Translations under genes and position numbers: made by a program | Shown here: positions 14,923-21,570 of the stretch, in pieces | How the letters are laid out: every line of letters begins with the position of its first letter | Numbering within the stretch: the stretch's first letter is position 1 | Notes under the pieces: model-generated | Databases searched by the model: none | The model's input: the letters and a program-made list of their open reading frames with translations, nothing else | What the model was told of the DNA's origin: nothing | NCBI GenBank assembly: GCA_002325645.1 | Contig: DCSN01000133.1 | Span: 9,168 to 38,956 of the forward strand | Length of the DNA stretch: 29,789 nt | Direction: 5' to 3' | From: Pseudanabaena sp. UBA1465 | GTDB lineage: Bacteria > Cyanobacteriota > Cyanobacteriia > Pseudanabaenales > Pseudanabaenaceae

Positions 14923-15255
14923 ATGAAAATTCCGAATAGTGATCGCGCAGTCATTGAGCCGTCAAAACTAACTGAATATCTACTCAATAGTGAGCATAAG
15001 CGCGGTGGCACAAAGGCTAAGTTATTGATTCTGTTTGGATACTCACTAGAAAATTGGCAACAGTTAGAATCCGATATTCGTAGATTTCATCTTGGGGTAG
15101 ATGCTAATGTAGTTAAAGAAACTCCGTATGGCGTGAGATATGAAATTAGTGCGAATCTACTGACTCCGACAAATAGACAATTATTTGTTAAGACGGTATG
15201 GCAAATAGATAAAGGTACAGATTTTGCTCGCTTAATTACTTTAGTTCCTGATTAG
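14923..15255 (+). CDS. DUF6883 domain-containing protein, candidate toxin
   Basis: 110 aa. V-I-E-P-S-K-L-T-E-Y-L-L-N, then H-K-R-G-G-T-K-A-K-L-L-I-L-F-G-Y, then W-Q-I-D-K-G-T-D-F-A-R-L-I-T fit the DUF6883 family. The conserved H-x-x-G-G-x-K-A and C-terminal W-x-I-x-x-G residues could be functional, but no activity is established. The next gene is DUF4926, starting 18 bases after the stop; this pairing is frequent in cyanobacteria and looks TA-like. Confidence 0.8.
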   Translation: MKIPNSDRAVIEPSKLTEYLLNSEHKRGGTKAKLLILFGYSLENWQQLESDIRRFHLGVDANVVKETPYGVRYEISANLLTPTNRQLFVKTVWQIDKGTDFARLITLVPD

Positions 15256-15273
15256 CAATATTTGGAGGCTGCA

Positions 15274-15519
15274 ATGAATTTTCCACTTTATTCCGATGTG
15301 ATTTTATTGACTAATTTGCCTGATGAGGCAGTTTATGCTGGGGATATTGGAACTGTTGTAGAACGGCATGATGTAATTGGTTTGGAAACTGGCTATAGTG
15401 TTGAATTTTTCGATATGCTGGGTAATACAGTTTCAGTTGTAACTTTGCCAATGAGTTATTTTCGTTTGCCGACTCGTGCGGATAGACCATCAGTTAGGCT
15501 TATGGCTAGTGTGGCATAA
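15274..15519 (+). CDS. DUF4926 domain-containing protein, candidate antitoxin/partner
   Basis: 81 aa. The ATG at 15274 has GGAGG five bases upstream, so it is preferred over a TTG at 15262. D-V-I-L-L-T-N-L-P and Y-A-G-D-I-G-T-V-V-E and Y-S-V-E-F-F-D are the DUF4926 signature, an SH3-like small barrel. It partners the DUF6883 gene. Its stop runs directly into a repeat unit. Confidence 0.82.
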   Translation: MNFPLYSDVILLTNLPDEAVYAGDIGTVVERHDVIGLETGYSVEFFDMLGNTVSVVTLPMSYFRLPTRADRPSVRLMASVA

Positions 15520-15737
15520 GATCGCCTATTCCCTCAAACCCAAACAGCGATCGCCCCACACCACCCACAAACCCGATCGCCTATTTCTCCACATCAAACA
15601 GCGATCGCATCCTCATCACCCAAACCCCGATCACCTATTTCCCCATCAAACAGCGATCGCCCCTCATCATCCACAAACCCGATCGCCTAATCTCAACACC
15701 AAACAGCGATCGCCCTTTTCTCTACTTCAAACAGCGA
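15519..15737 (+). repeat. GATCGC direct repeat, four to five units
   Basis: One of the two longest arrays: five CAGCGATC(GC) cores alternating with GATCGCCTA or GATCACCTA cores. Spacers alternate between a CACCACCCACAAACC type and a TATTTCTCCACATCAAA type. It begins in the DUF4926 stop codon. Confidence 0.9.
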
Positions 15738-15742
15738 TTATA

Positions 15743-15771
15743 TTGACGACTAAGTTAAAATTAGTTAAAAC
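15743..15771 (+). promoter_or_regulatory. Sigma70-type promoter of the small antitoxin-RelE pair
   Basis: TTGACG (15743-15748) and TAAAAC (15766-15771) are 17 bp apart, starting six bases after the end of the repeat array and 23 bp upstream of the ATG at 15794. Good -35, moderate -10. Confidence 0.55.
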
Positions 15772-15793
15772 CAAGTAGTAGATCCTTAGTGCT

Positions 15794-16003
15794 ATGCAAA
15801 TAAAAGAACTCACTACCGAACAGTTTCGTTTACTAGTTCGTGAAGTTGTAATTGAAGTATTAGAAGAATATATAGATCTAGATGAAGGTAAGAAGTTAAA
15901 AACAGCGGTTGTGGAACGTTTATTACGACAACAACGACAACCGACTGTTATTCCTGCGGCTCAAGCTATGCAATCATTGGGGCTTAATTGGGATGAGTTA
16001 TAG
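15794..16003 (+). CDS. Small antitoxin of a RelE-type pair
   Basis: 69 aa, mostly helical and charged: L-T-T-E-Q-F-R-L-L-V-R-E-V-V-I-E-V-L-E-E-Y-I, ending S-L-G-L-N-W-D-E-L. Such proteins regularly precede RelE toxins in cyanobacteria. The stop overlaps the toxin start by 11 bases. No DNA-binding fold is obvious. Confidence 0.78.
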   Translation: MQIKELTTEQFRLLVREVVIEVLEEYIDLDEGKKLKTAVVERLLRQQRQPTVIPAAQAMQSLGLNWDEL

Positions 16004-16253
16004 TATTGATTTTACTGCTGAGGCGATCGCTGATCTTGCGAAAATTGATCGCACTAATCAAATACGGATAGCTCGTAAAATCAAGTGGCTAGGCGAGAAT
16101 TTTGAACAAATTACGCCTCTATCTCTTACTGGCAATTTATCAAGCTTTTTTAAGCTGCGTGTTGGTGATTATCGAGTTATCTATGCGATCGCTCAATCAC
16201 AAAAAAGTGTCATTATCCATCAGGTCGGACATCGTAGAGAAATTTATGATTAG
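15993..16253 (+). CDS. RelE/ParE family toxin
   Basis: 86 aa from ATG 15993. M-S-Y-S-I-D-F-T-A-E-A-I-A-D-L-A-K, then F-F-K-L-R-V-G-D-Y-R-V-I-Y and I-I-H-Q-V-G-H-R-R-E-I-Y-D are the standard RelE pattern including the C-terminal basic/His cluster of the RNase active site. Intact and translationally coupled to its antitoxin. Confidence 0.9.
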   Translation: MSYSIDFTAEAIADLAKIDRTNQIRIARKIKWLGENFEQITPLSLTGNLSSFFKLRVGDYRVIYAIAQSQKSVIIHQVGHRREIYD

Positions 16254-16256
16254 GTG

Positions 16257-16510
16257 AGTGATCGCCTATTCCCTCATCAACCAGCGATCGCACCCTCATC
16301 ACCCATACACCCGATCGCCTACTACCCACACCAAACAGCGATCGCCCCTTCATCACCCAACACCCGATCGCCTACTACCCACACCAAACAGCGATCGCCC
16401 CCTGAAAACCCAAAACCCGATCGCCTATTTCCTCAAATCAAACAGCGATCGCACCCTCACCACCCATAAACCCGATCGCCTATTTCCCACATCAAACATT
16501 GATCGCACCT
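16257..16510 (+). repeat. GATCGC direct repeat, five units
   Basis: This array fills the largest gene-free gap of the island (16254-16572, 319 bp): five CAGCGATCGC-type cores (the last mutated to CATTGATCGC) alternating with five GATCGCCTA cores. Two reading frames stay open across it but encode only Pro/His/Arg/Ser repeats. The remaining 60 bp hold the promoter region of the next pair. Confidence 0.9.
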
Positions 16511-16572
16511 CAATCTCTAAATTCCTGTAAGGACACTGTTATTATGGAATTAGTTATGTGCAAATCTTGATC

Positions 16573-16812
16573 ATGAAAAACTATCGCGATCGCATACGCA
16601 TCAGTGCAAATATTCGCAGTGGTAAGCCCTGTATAGTTAATACGCGCATTGCTGTATCAGATGTGTTTGACTATCTTGGCGGTGGGATGACTGTTGACGA
16701 AGTACTAGATGATTTTCCAGATTTAACTCTTGCGGATATACAGGCTTGTTTTGCTTTTGCAGCCGATCGCGATCGCCGTTTAACAGTGGTTCCCTATGAA
16801 GTTGCTGTTTGA
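16573..16812 (+). CDS. DUF433 domain antitoxin (second copy of the family)
   Basis: 79 aa from ATG 16573. R-I-R-I-S-A-N-I-R-S-G-K-P-C-I-V-N-T-R-I and V-S-D-V-F-D-Y-L-G-G-G-M-T-V-D-E-V-L and D-F-P-D-L-T are textbook DUF433, closer to the consensus than the protein at 13392. It overlaps the DUF5615 gene by 17 bases. Confidence 0.9.
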   Translation: MKNYRDRIRISANIRSGKPCIVNTRIAVSDVFDYLGGGMTVDEVLDDFPDLTLADIQACFAFAADRDRRLTVVPYEVAV

Positions 16813-17131
16813 TGAGAATTTATCTCCAAAGTTGCCGCGTATACTATCTGTAGATTTCCCAGAGAGTATGCACGTTCGTGATTGTGGATTGAAGGGATTT
16901 CCTGATGAGGATGTTTGGGAATATGCTCGAAACAACGGATTTACAATAGTTTCTAAGGATTCAGATTTTTATCAACGGAGTTTGCTTTATGGGCATCCGC
17001 CGAAGCTTGTCTGGTTGAGAATTGGCAATTGTAATCGTGATATTCTCGTAGCACTAATCACTAAATACAAGGAACAAATTTATTTGCTAGACAGCAATCC
17101 ATCTGAGTCAATATTAGTAATTTTAAGTTGA
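16796..17131 (+). CDS. DUF5615 family PIN-like toxin (second copy of the family)
   Basis: 111 aa. It opens M-K-L-L-F-D6-E7-N8-L-S-P-K-L-P, the canonical DUF5615 motif. H-V-R-D-C-G-L, D-E-D-V-W-E-Y-A-R-N-N-G-F and V-S-K-D55-S-D57-F follow, then L-V-W-L-R-I-G-N-C. All acidic PIN-like positions are present, unlike the copy at 13617. The two DUF433-DUF5615 pairs are too diverged to be a recent duplication. Confidence 0.92.
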   Translation: MKLLFDENLSPKLPRILSVDFPESMHVRDCGLKGFPDEDVWEYARNNGFTIVSKDSDFYQRSLLYGHPPKLVWLRIGNCNRDILVALITKYKEQIYLLDSNPSESILVILS

Positions 17132-17226
17132 ATCGCCACTCAACACCCACAAAACCCGATCGCCTAAATCTCAAAATCAAACAGCGATCGCCTCTCACCA
17201 CTCACGAACCTGATCGCATATCCCTT
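17131..17226 (+). repeat. GATCGC direct repeat, about 1.8 units
   Basis: Two units in the 243-bp gap before the HNH gene, the second degrading into GATCGCATATCCCTTTGTC and AGCGCGATAGCCC. The rest of the gap (about 17245-17374) is AT-rich with nothing recognised apart from AGGAC before the HNH ATG. Confidence 0.8.
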
Positions 17227-17374
17227 TGTCTACAGCGCGATAGCCCTAATCTGAAAAGTTCCACTTCAGTATTTGAAGTTCTATTAGGTTCAATTTTGCG
17301 AAAATTTACAAGGTATATAGAAACGTGGTTTAATTCAATCATTCAAAATGTTTTAGCCTGTGAGGACTATTGAA

Positions 17375-18313
17375 ATGAGCATAGGGCAAAAAGATATAAA
17401 GTTGCTTTGGGGACGTTCGGGAAACCGATGTGCTATTTGTAAAATAGAATTAACTCAGGACGCATTATCTTCAAACGCCAGCTTCGCACTGGGAGAACAG
17501 GCTCATATTGTCGGAGAAAAAGAGGATGCGGCTCGTGGAAAGAGTCAGCTAGATCAAAAACAGAGGGACAGTTATCACAATCTAATTTTGCTATGTCCAA
17601 ATGATCATACGACTATTGACAGGAACGAGTCGGATTGGTCTATAGAAAAGCTACATCAAATCAAATCTGAACATGAATTGTGGGTTACAGAGACATTAAG
17701 TGAAACCATTGATCACGTTAAACTTGCCCAGAATACCATCCTAGCTAGCATAGTTGACAGTGCTGTTACGCTTTGCAGATTGGACGACTGGCATAATTGG
17801 ACGAGTTACGCTTTATCAAGTGATCCTCAATGGTCAAAAGATTCGCCGAAAAATATTTACAAATTTCGCAAAAAGGTAATTGCTGCAATTTGGCCAAAAG
17901 GGTTCGATGAATTTAGAAGAGCAACAATCACATTGTCAATATTACTTCACAAAGCAGTCGAAACATTCATGGAACATAGCGACCTTCGAGGTGACACATA
18001 TTTTCCCTACAAGTTTTATAAGCGAATAAACCCGAACCCCAATTATGATGAGGACTGGCAACGTTACGACCACTGGTTAGACCGTTGCGATTCAACAATG
18101 TATGATGCGACAAAAGCAGCCAATTGGTTTGCAGATGTAGTTCGAACATATGTGAATCCTATGTTTTTTGTCGAACAAGGTAAGTTTATTATTGAAAAGG
18201 GACCTATGATGGATGGTTGTTGGCATACTAAATTATTAGAGTTTACAGATAGTGAGAAAGAACAGTATCCCGAAAAGACACTTGAAATAGAAGAAGATTG
18301 TCTGGTTAAATAA
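17375..18313 (+). CDS. HNH endonuclease with long C-terminal domain of unknown function
   Basis: 312 aa from ATG 17375 (AGGA eight bases upstream; an in-frame GTG at 17360 is less likely). The HNH domain spans about 1-115: zinc pair C19-x2-C22 in N-R-C-A-I-C-K, H44 in Q-A-H-I-V-G-E, H68-N69-L and C74-P-N-D-H78-T-T-I-D. The remainder (about 120-312) is rich in Trp/Tyr/Phe and has no family I recognise. It is the largest intact island gene and has no partner, so it may be a defence nuclease whose C-terminal domain senses the target. Codon use has little of the HIP1 motif, compatible with recent arrival. Confidence 0.82.
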   Translation: MSIGQKDIKLLWGRSGNRCAICKIELTQDALSSNASFALGEQAHIVGEKEDAARGKSQLDQKQRDSYHNLILLCPNDHTTIDRNESDWSIEKLHQIKSEHELWVTETLSETIDHVKLAQNTILASIVDSAVTLCRLDDWHNWTSYALSSDPQWSKDSPKNIYKFRKKVIAAIWPKGFDEFRRATITLSILLHKAVETFMEHSDLRGDTYFPYKFYKRINPNPNYDEDWQRYDHWLDRCDSTMYDATKAANWFADVVRTYVNPMFFVEQGKFIIEKGPMMDGCWHTKLLEFTDSEKEQYPEKTLEIEEDCLVK

Positions 18314-18374
18314 GTGACGTAAAGCCAACTTTTTCAAAATCGCCAATAACTTTTGCTGATTTCATTTGTCTAAA

Positions 18375-18638
18375 TCATCGATCGCGATAAACTTCACGGC
18401 GATGACCGACTGAGACAACCACAACGACCAAAACCTTATCAACAATTTGATAGAGAACGCGATAATTTCCTACCCTAACCCGATAAATATCCTTCTCACC
18501 TGATAGCTTCTTAACGCCGATTGGTCTTGGCTCATTGGCTAAGGATTGAATCGTGAGCGTTATATCCTGACGAACCTCAACCGATAAAGCTTTTAGTTGT
18601 CGTGCCGCCTTTGGCAATATTTGCACCTCATAGGACAT
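18375..18638 (-). CDS. RelE/ParE family toxin
   Basis: 87 aa. Y-E-V-Q-I-L-P-K-A-A-R-Q-L-K-A-L, then P-I-G-V-K-K-L-S-G and D-I-Y-R-V-R-V-G-N-Y-R-V-L-Y-Q-I, ending V-S-V-G-H-R-R-E-V-Y: a complete RelE pattern. The ATG follows the antitoxin TAG with no spacing (TAGATG). Intact. Confidence 0.92.
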   Translation of the reverse strand: MSYEVQILPKAARQLKALSVEVRQDITLTIQSLANEPRPIGVKKLSGEKDIYRVRVGNYRVLYQIVDKVLVVVVVSVGHRREVYRDR

Positions 18639-18947
18639 CTAAACTAACTCTCCCACCACCGAATCCCAAGGAATTGGCTGCTCCCCTAACCTTTCTGACT
18701 CAGCGATCGCCTCTAGAGCATCTTGTAAATCTAAGCGATCTTCTAGATCGGATTCTTCTAAGAAATCAACCAACTCCCTAGGCGTAGTATCCAAAATTCG
18801 CGCCAACGTGAAAATAGAAATCTGCGGCGTATCGTTGAAATAGAGCAAACTATGCAAATCTTCGCGCTTTAACCATGCCAAAAAGCGATCGGGCGTAGTT
18901 CCCAAAACATCTGCTGAAGTTGCTAAGTCAACTGTTAGCTTTGCCAT
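18639..18947 (-). CDS. Antitoxin of the RelE pair
   Basis: 102 aa. The C-terminal half E-L-V-D-F-L-E-E-S...I-A-E-S-E-R-L-G-E-Q-P-I-P-W-D-S-V resembles RelB-type tails (E-x-I-P-W-D/E) that wrap the toxin. The N-terminal two thirds (T-T-P-D-R-F-L-A-W-L-K, I-L-D-T-T-P-R-E-L) look like two helical DNA-binding-like repeats. The only TA pair here without a repeat unit beside it on either side. Confidence 0.8.
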   Translation of the reverse strand: MAKLTVDLATSADVLGTTPDRFLAWLKREDLHSLLYFNDTPQISIFTLARILDTTPRELVDFLEESDLEDRLDLQDALEAIAESERLGEQPIPWDSVVGELV

Positions 18948-19009
18948 AATTTTACTTAATAGCGAAAAAGTAAAGAGTATAAGTGCTATCTAGGTTTGAT
19001 TGTACTCTA

Positions 19010-19889
19010 AACTTCAGCACGATCGCTAATGCCCTAGCCATGTACGAAAAACTGATGCTCTTACGATCATCACCCATCTCAAAACAGGAACCCTCATCTA
19101 TACCCACTATGTCGATGGCATGGTCGAACCAATCCGCAAAGCGATCGCCGCCGCAGGTTACAAGGTGGGCTTATTCACAGGCATAGAAGACACCAAAGAA
19201 CGTGATTCCGCCAAACAGAAATTCATCGCCAGAAAAATCGACATTCTCATCGGCACGGCTCCCATCGGCACAGGCGTAGATGGACTGCAATATGTATGCG
19301 ATCGCCTGATTATCGCCAGCCTCCCTTGGACTCATGCCGAATACGAGCAACTAGTCGGACGCATCTATCGCCAAAAATCAGCATTCACCAAAGTAGAAGT
19401 AATCATTCCCCAAGTCATCCTCGATCATCAAGGCGATATCTGGTCATGGGATCGTCAATACCGATGGAGTCGCATCCAATAGAAAAAATCCCTCGCTGAC
19501 ACGGCGATCGATGGTGTAATTCCCAAGGGCGAACTGGCATCGGAAAAAGTCGTCCTCCAAAAGTCCATTCCTTCGACCACATCGCCATCAACGCAAAAGT
19601 ACAAGCCTGTGACATCTCCCATACCCCTCTCCCAGATGCCACCCTCGATGTCGTCATCTTTTCTCTATCTCTCATGGGTTTAAACTATGCCGACTATCTC
19701 CAAGAAGCCCATCGCACCCTCAAAGGTGGTGGCAGTCTCCTCATCGCTGAAACCAACAGCCGATGGACAGATAAAAAGCAAGAATTGCTAGATTTGATAA
19801 CGAGTTTGGGATTTACGGTTGTGAATGAGCAGGAGAGCGATCGCTTCCTTTACATCAATGCTACTAAACCGCTTATCTCCCTAATTTAG
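19010..19889 (+). pseudogene. Wrecked SNF2-type helicase / class I methyltransferase fusion gene
   Basis: Three pieces in different frames. Piece 1 (about 19010-19056) reads N-F-S-T-I-A-N-A-L-A-M-Y-E-K-L; then the frame shifts. Piece 2 (19054-19566) is the helicase C-terminal domain: T-G-T-L-I-Y-T-H-Y-V-D-G-M, D-I-L-I-G-T-A-P-I-G-T-G-V-D-G-L-Q and E-Y-E-Q-L-V-G-R-I-Y-R-Q (motif VI), broken by TAG at 19480-19482 inside R-I-Q-*-K-K-S-L-A-D. Piece 3 (19572-19889), in yet another frame, is a methyltransferase end: F-D-H-I-A-I-N, C-D-I-S-H-T-P-L-P-D-A, V-V-I-F-S-L-S-L-M-G, E-A-H-R-T-L-K-G-G-G. As I recall, cyanobacteria carry a large protein with this order; most of its ATPase and linker are deleted. 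Confidence 0.8.
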
Positions 19890-19920
19890 GAAATATAGCG
19901 CTTTGCGCTGTCTTAAAATC

Positions 19921-19971
19921 CAGAGAATCTTTTGAAAGCGTCGCTCCGCACCGCTTTCAAAAGATTCTCTG
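19921..19971. repeat. 20-bp inverted repeat downstream of the helicase pseudogene
   Basis: Stem of 20 bp (19921-19940 with 19952-19971), arm CAGAGAATCTTTTGAAAGCG, with an 11-base loop. A shorter AGCGC-TTT-GCGCT hairpin lies just before it (about 19898-19910). Either a terminator pair or a small palindromic element. Confidence 0.65.
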
Positions 19972-20012
19972 TACTACTCAAAGCCTCAATAGGCTGTAAC
20001 AGATGGTAAACT

Positions 20013-20051
20013 CTGATCGCCTAAACTCCACATCAAACAGCGATCGCCCCC
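20013..20051 (+). repeat. GATCGC direct repeat, 0.7 unit
   Basis: A single CTGATCGCCTAAACTCC core and CATCAAACAGCGATCGCC core, reopening the repeat series after the pseudogene gap and before the first BrnT pair. Confidence 0.85.
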
Positions 20052-20078
20052 AGCACAAAATCTTTGAATGAATTTGTA

Positions 20079-20108
20079 TTGACAACGTAAATACGCTTTG
20101 GCTAAAAT
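20079..20108 (+). promoter_or_regulatory. Strong sigma70 promoter at the BrnT gene
   Basis: TTGACA (20079-20084) and TAAAAT (20103-20108) are 18 bp apart. Transcription should start around 20114-20116, on or next to the ATG at 20116, so the toxin mRNA may have little or no leader. Confidence 0.6.
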
Positions 20109-20115
20109 ATACGGT

Positions 20116-20412
20116 ATGGATGTGTATTTTGTACTGAACGGGATTAAATTTGTTTGGAACGAGGAGAAGGCTCGAATTAATCCTATTAATCATGACGGTA
20201 TGACATTCCAGCAAGCTACTGAAGCCTTTTTTGATCCATTTTTAGTAGTAGTTGATGCAAGTCGTAATGATGAGGAACGAGATGCTGTAATTGGCTTAGA
20301 TAAACGATGGAATCTTCTTTACGTTGTTTATGTTGAACGGGAGAACGATTTAGTTCGGATTATTTCTGCAAGAAAAGTAACTCGCAAGGAGCATGAATAT
20401 TATGAAAACTGA
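20116..20412 (+). CDS. brnT: BrnT family toxin
   Basis: 98 aa from ATG 20116. F-V-W-N-E-E-K-A (12-19), N-H-D-G-M-T-F (25-31), the R-W-N-L-L-Y-V-V-Y strand and R-I-I-S-A-R-K-V-T-R-K-E (81-92) are the BrnT pattern, a RelE-like RNase. The C-terminal basic motif carries the catalytic residues. No lesion seen. It overlaps the antitoxin by 11 bases, toxin first, as usual for brnTA. Confidence 0.9.
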   Translation: MDVYFVLNGIKFVWNEEKARINPINHDGMTFQQATEAFFDPFLVVVDASRNDEERDAVIGLDKRWNLLYVVYVERENDLVRIISARKVTRKEHEYYEN

Positions 20413-20680
20413 AGCTTTAAAAAAACGTTTGGATCGAAATCGTCCGATGGCAACGGTAACAATCCGTATTCCTGAGGATGTAATTGAAGATTTGAAAAAA
20501 GTTGCACCATTACTAGGATTTTCTGGATATCAGCCTTTGGTTCGCGCTTATATTGGGCAGGGGCTTCGGGCTGATCTTGAAAGATTGGATGGAGACTCTG
20601 TTTCTATATTTATTGAGAGCTTAAAGCGTCACGGGGTGAGTGATGAGGTGATTCGTGACGCTTTGAGTGAGGTTGTTTAA
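20402..20680 (+). CDS. Ribbon-helix-helix antitoxin paired with BrnT
   Basis: 92 aa from ATG 20402, with AGGAG ten bases upstream; the ATG at 20393 is too close to that site. A-T-V-T-I-R-I-P-E-D-V-I-E-D-L-K-K-V-A forms the DNA-binding ribbon and helix, and G-F-S-G-Y-Q-P-L-V-R-A-Y-I-G-Q-G-L the second helix. Such antitoxins repress their own operon, probably at the promoter just upstream of brnT. Confidence 0.85.
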   Translation: MKTEALKKRLDRNRPMATVTIRIPEDVIEDLKKVAPLLGFSGYQPLVRAYIGQGLRADLERLDGDSVSIFIESLKRHGVSDEVIRDALSEVV

Positions 20681-20804
20681 AATCAAATAGCGATCGCCCC
20701 TTACAACCCACAAACCCGATCGCCTATTTCCCACACCAAACAGCGATCGCCCCTTACCACCCACAAACCCGATCGCCTATTCCCCACATCAAACAGCGAT
20801 CGCC
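20681..20804 (+). repeat. GATCGC direct repeat, 2.3 units
   Basis: The cleanest array: AGCGATCGCCCCTTACAACC, CACAAACCCGATCGCC, TATTTCCCACACCAAAC, then the same again. I count a 53-bp period between equivalent AGCGATCGC cores. Good reference for the consensus. Confidence 0.92.
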
Positions 20805-20872
20805 ATATTCTAAATGCTAAACTTTATTCTCAAGAAATGAGTTATCTAAAGTATGTCCAATGAAAGTTATAT

Positions 20873-21142
20873 ATGAAATTCATATAGGATGAAGTTAAGA
20901 GGCAAAGCAATCTAAAAAAGCACGCTATCGATTTTGTGAATGCTGAAAAAGTCTTTATAGGCTCAACATTCACGTTTGAAGATAACCGTGAAAACTATGG
21001 AGAACAGCGTTGGGTAACGCTTGGACTCTTAGGCATGAGAGTTGTTGTTATCGTCCATACTGAAACCGAAGACAAAATCCGTATTATTTCCATGCGTGAG
21101 GCAAACAAAAATGAACAACTTCTCTTCTTCAGAAACCTCTAA
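20873..21142 (+). pseudogene. BrnT family toxin with an early TAG
   Basis: From ATG 20873 the frame reads M-K-F-I-*-D-E-V-K-R-Q-S-N-L-K-K-H-A-I-D-F, then V-N-A-E-K-V-F...T-F-E-D-N-R-E-N-Y-G-E-Q-R-W and R-I-I-S-M-R-E-A-N-K. The family consensus has Trp where TAG (20885-20887) stands, so TGG to TAG is the simplest change. The rest of the 89-codon gene is open. Internal starts (GTG 20933, GTG or ATG later) would lack the first strand and helix. Confidence 0.82.
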
Positions 21143-21368
21143 TGATCGTGGAGAATATCCCGAAGTAACACAAGCAGATTTAGATCGGGCTAAGTTTCGT
21201 ATTGCACTTAAACCTACGCCACGCAAGCAAAGTATCACTATTTCTTTAGATGCCAATCTTATTGAGTATTTTAAATTGAAGGCGGGAGAATTTGGCTATC
21301 AAAATCTGATTAATGAAATTTTACGTCAAGCGAAGGAGAAGGAAGAATCGGGAAAAGTTTTACAATAA
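21111..21368 (+). CDS. brnA: BrnA-type antitoxin
   Basis: 85 aa from ATG 21111, overlapping the toxin frame by 32 bases. The C-terminal part P-R-K-Q-S-I-T-I-S-L-D-A-N-L-I-E-Y-F-K-L-K-A-G then Y-Q-N-L-I-N-E-I-L-R-Q is a ribbon-helix-helix domain; the N-terminal acidic part (T-Q-A-D-L-D-R-A-K-F-R) binds toxin in the family. Fully open although the toxin is broken. Confidence 0.88.
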   Translation: MNNFSSSETSNDRGEYPEVTQADLDRAKFRIALKPTPRKQSITISLDANLIEYFKLKAGEFGYQNLINEILRQAKEKEESGKVLQ

Positions 21369-21382
21369 ACTATTTAATCAAA

Positions 21383-21499
21383 GCATGATCGCACCTCACC
21401 ACCCAAAACCCGATCGCCTATTCCCACATCAAACAGCGATCGCCCCTCACCACCCACAAAATCCGATCGCCTAAATCTCAACATCAAATAGCGATCGCC
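21383..21499 (+). repeat. GATCGC direct repeat, 2.2 units
   Basis: AGCATGATCGCACC, CACCACCCAAAACCC, GATCGCCTATTCCC, ACATCAAACAGCGATCGCC and one more unit ending ATCAAATAGCGATCGCC. Confidence 0.9.
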
Positions 21500-21570
21500 A
21501 TTCACTGAGCCTTAATGTAATTGTTTAGATGTTAAGATCGAAAATATCGCTAATTTAGCAAGAGATTGAT

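Noticed and set aside
15476..15778. Long open frame across a repeat array, rich in Pro, His, Ser and Arg
   Set aside because: It is only the translation of the GATCGC repeat units; the same peptide pattern recurs at every array and changes frame between units.
15519..16510. CRISPR array
   Set aside because: The units are tandem with about 53-bp period and the stretches between the cores are conserved, not unique spacers; no cas gene is present.
16254..16530. Two overlapping open frames of 71 and 90 codons downstream of a RelE gene
   Set aside because: Both read through the five-unit repeat array; no start signal and no protein-like composition.
18983..19186. A separate small gene before the helicase fragment
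   Set aside because: Its middle reads N-F-S-T-I-A-N-A-L-A-M-Y-E-K-L, which fits as the frame-shifted continuation of the helicase pseudogene; the rest is an out-of-frame shadow.
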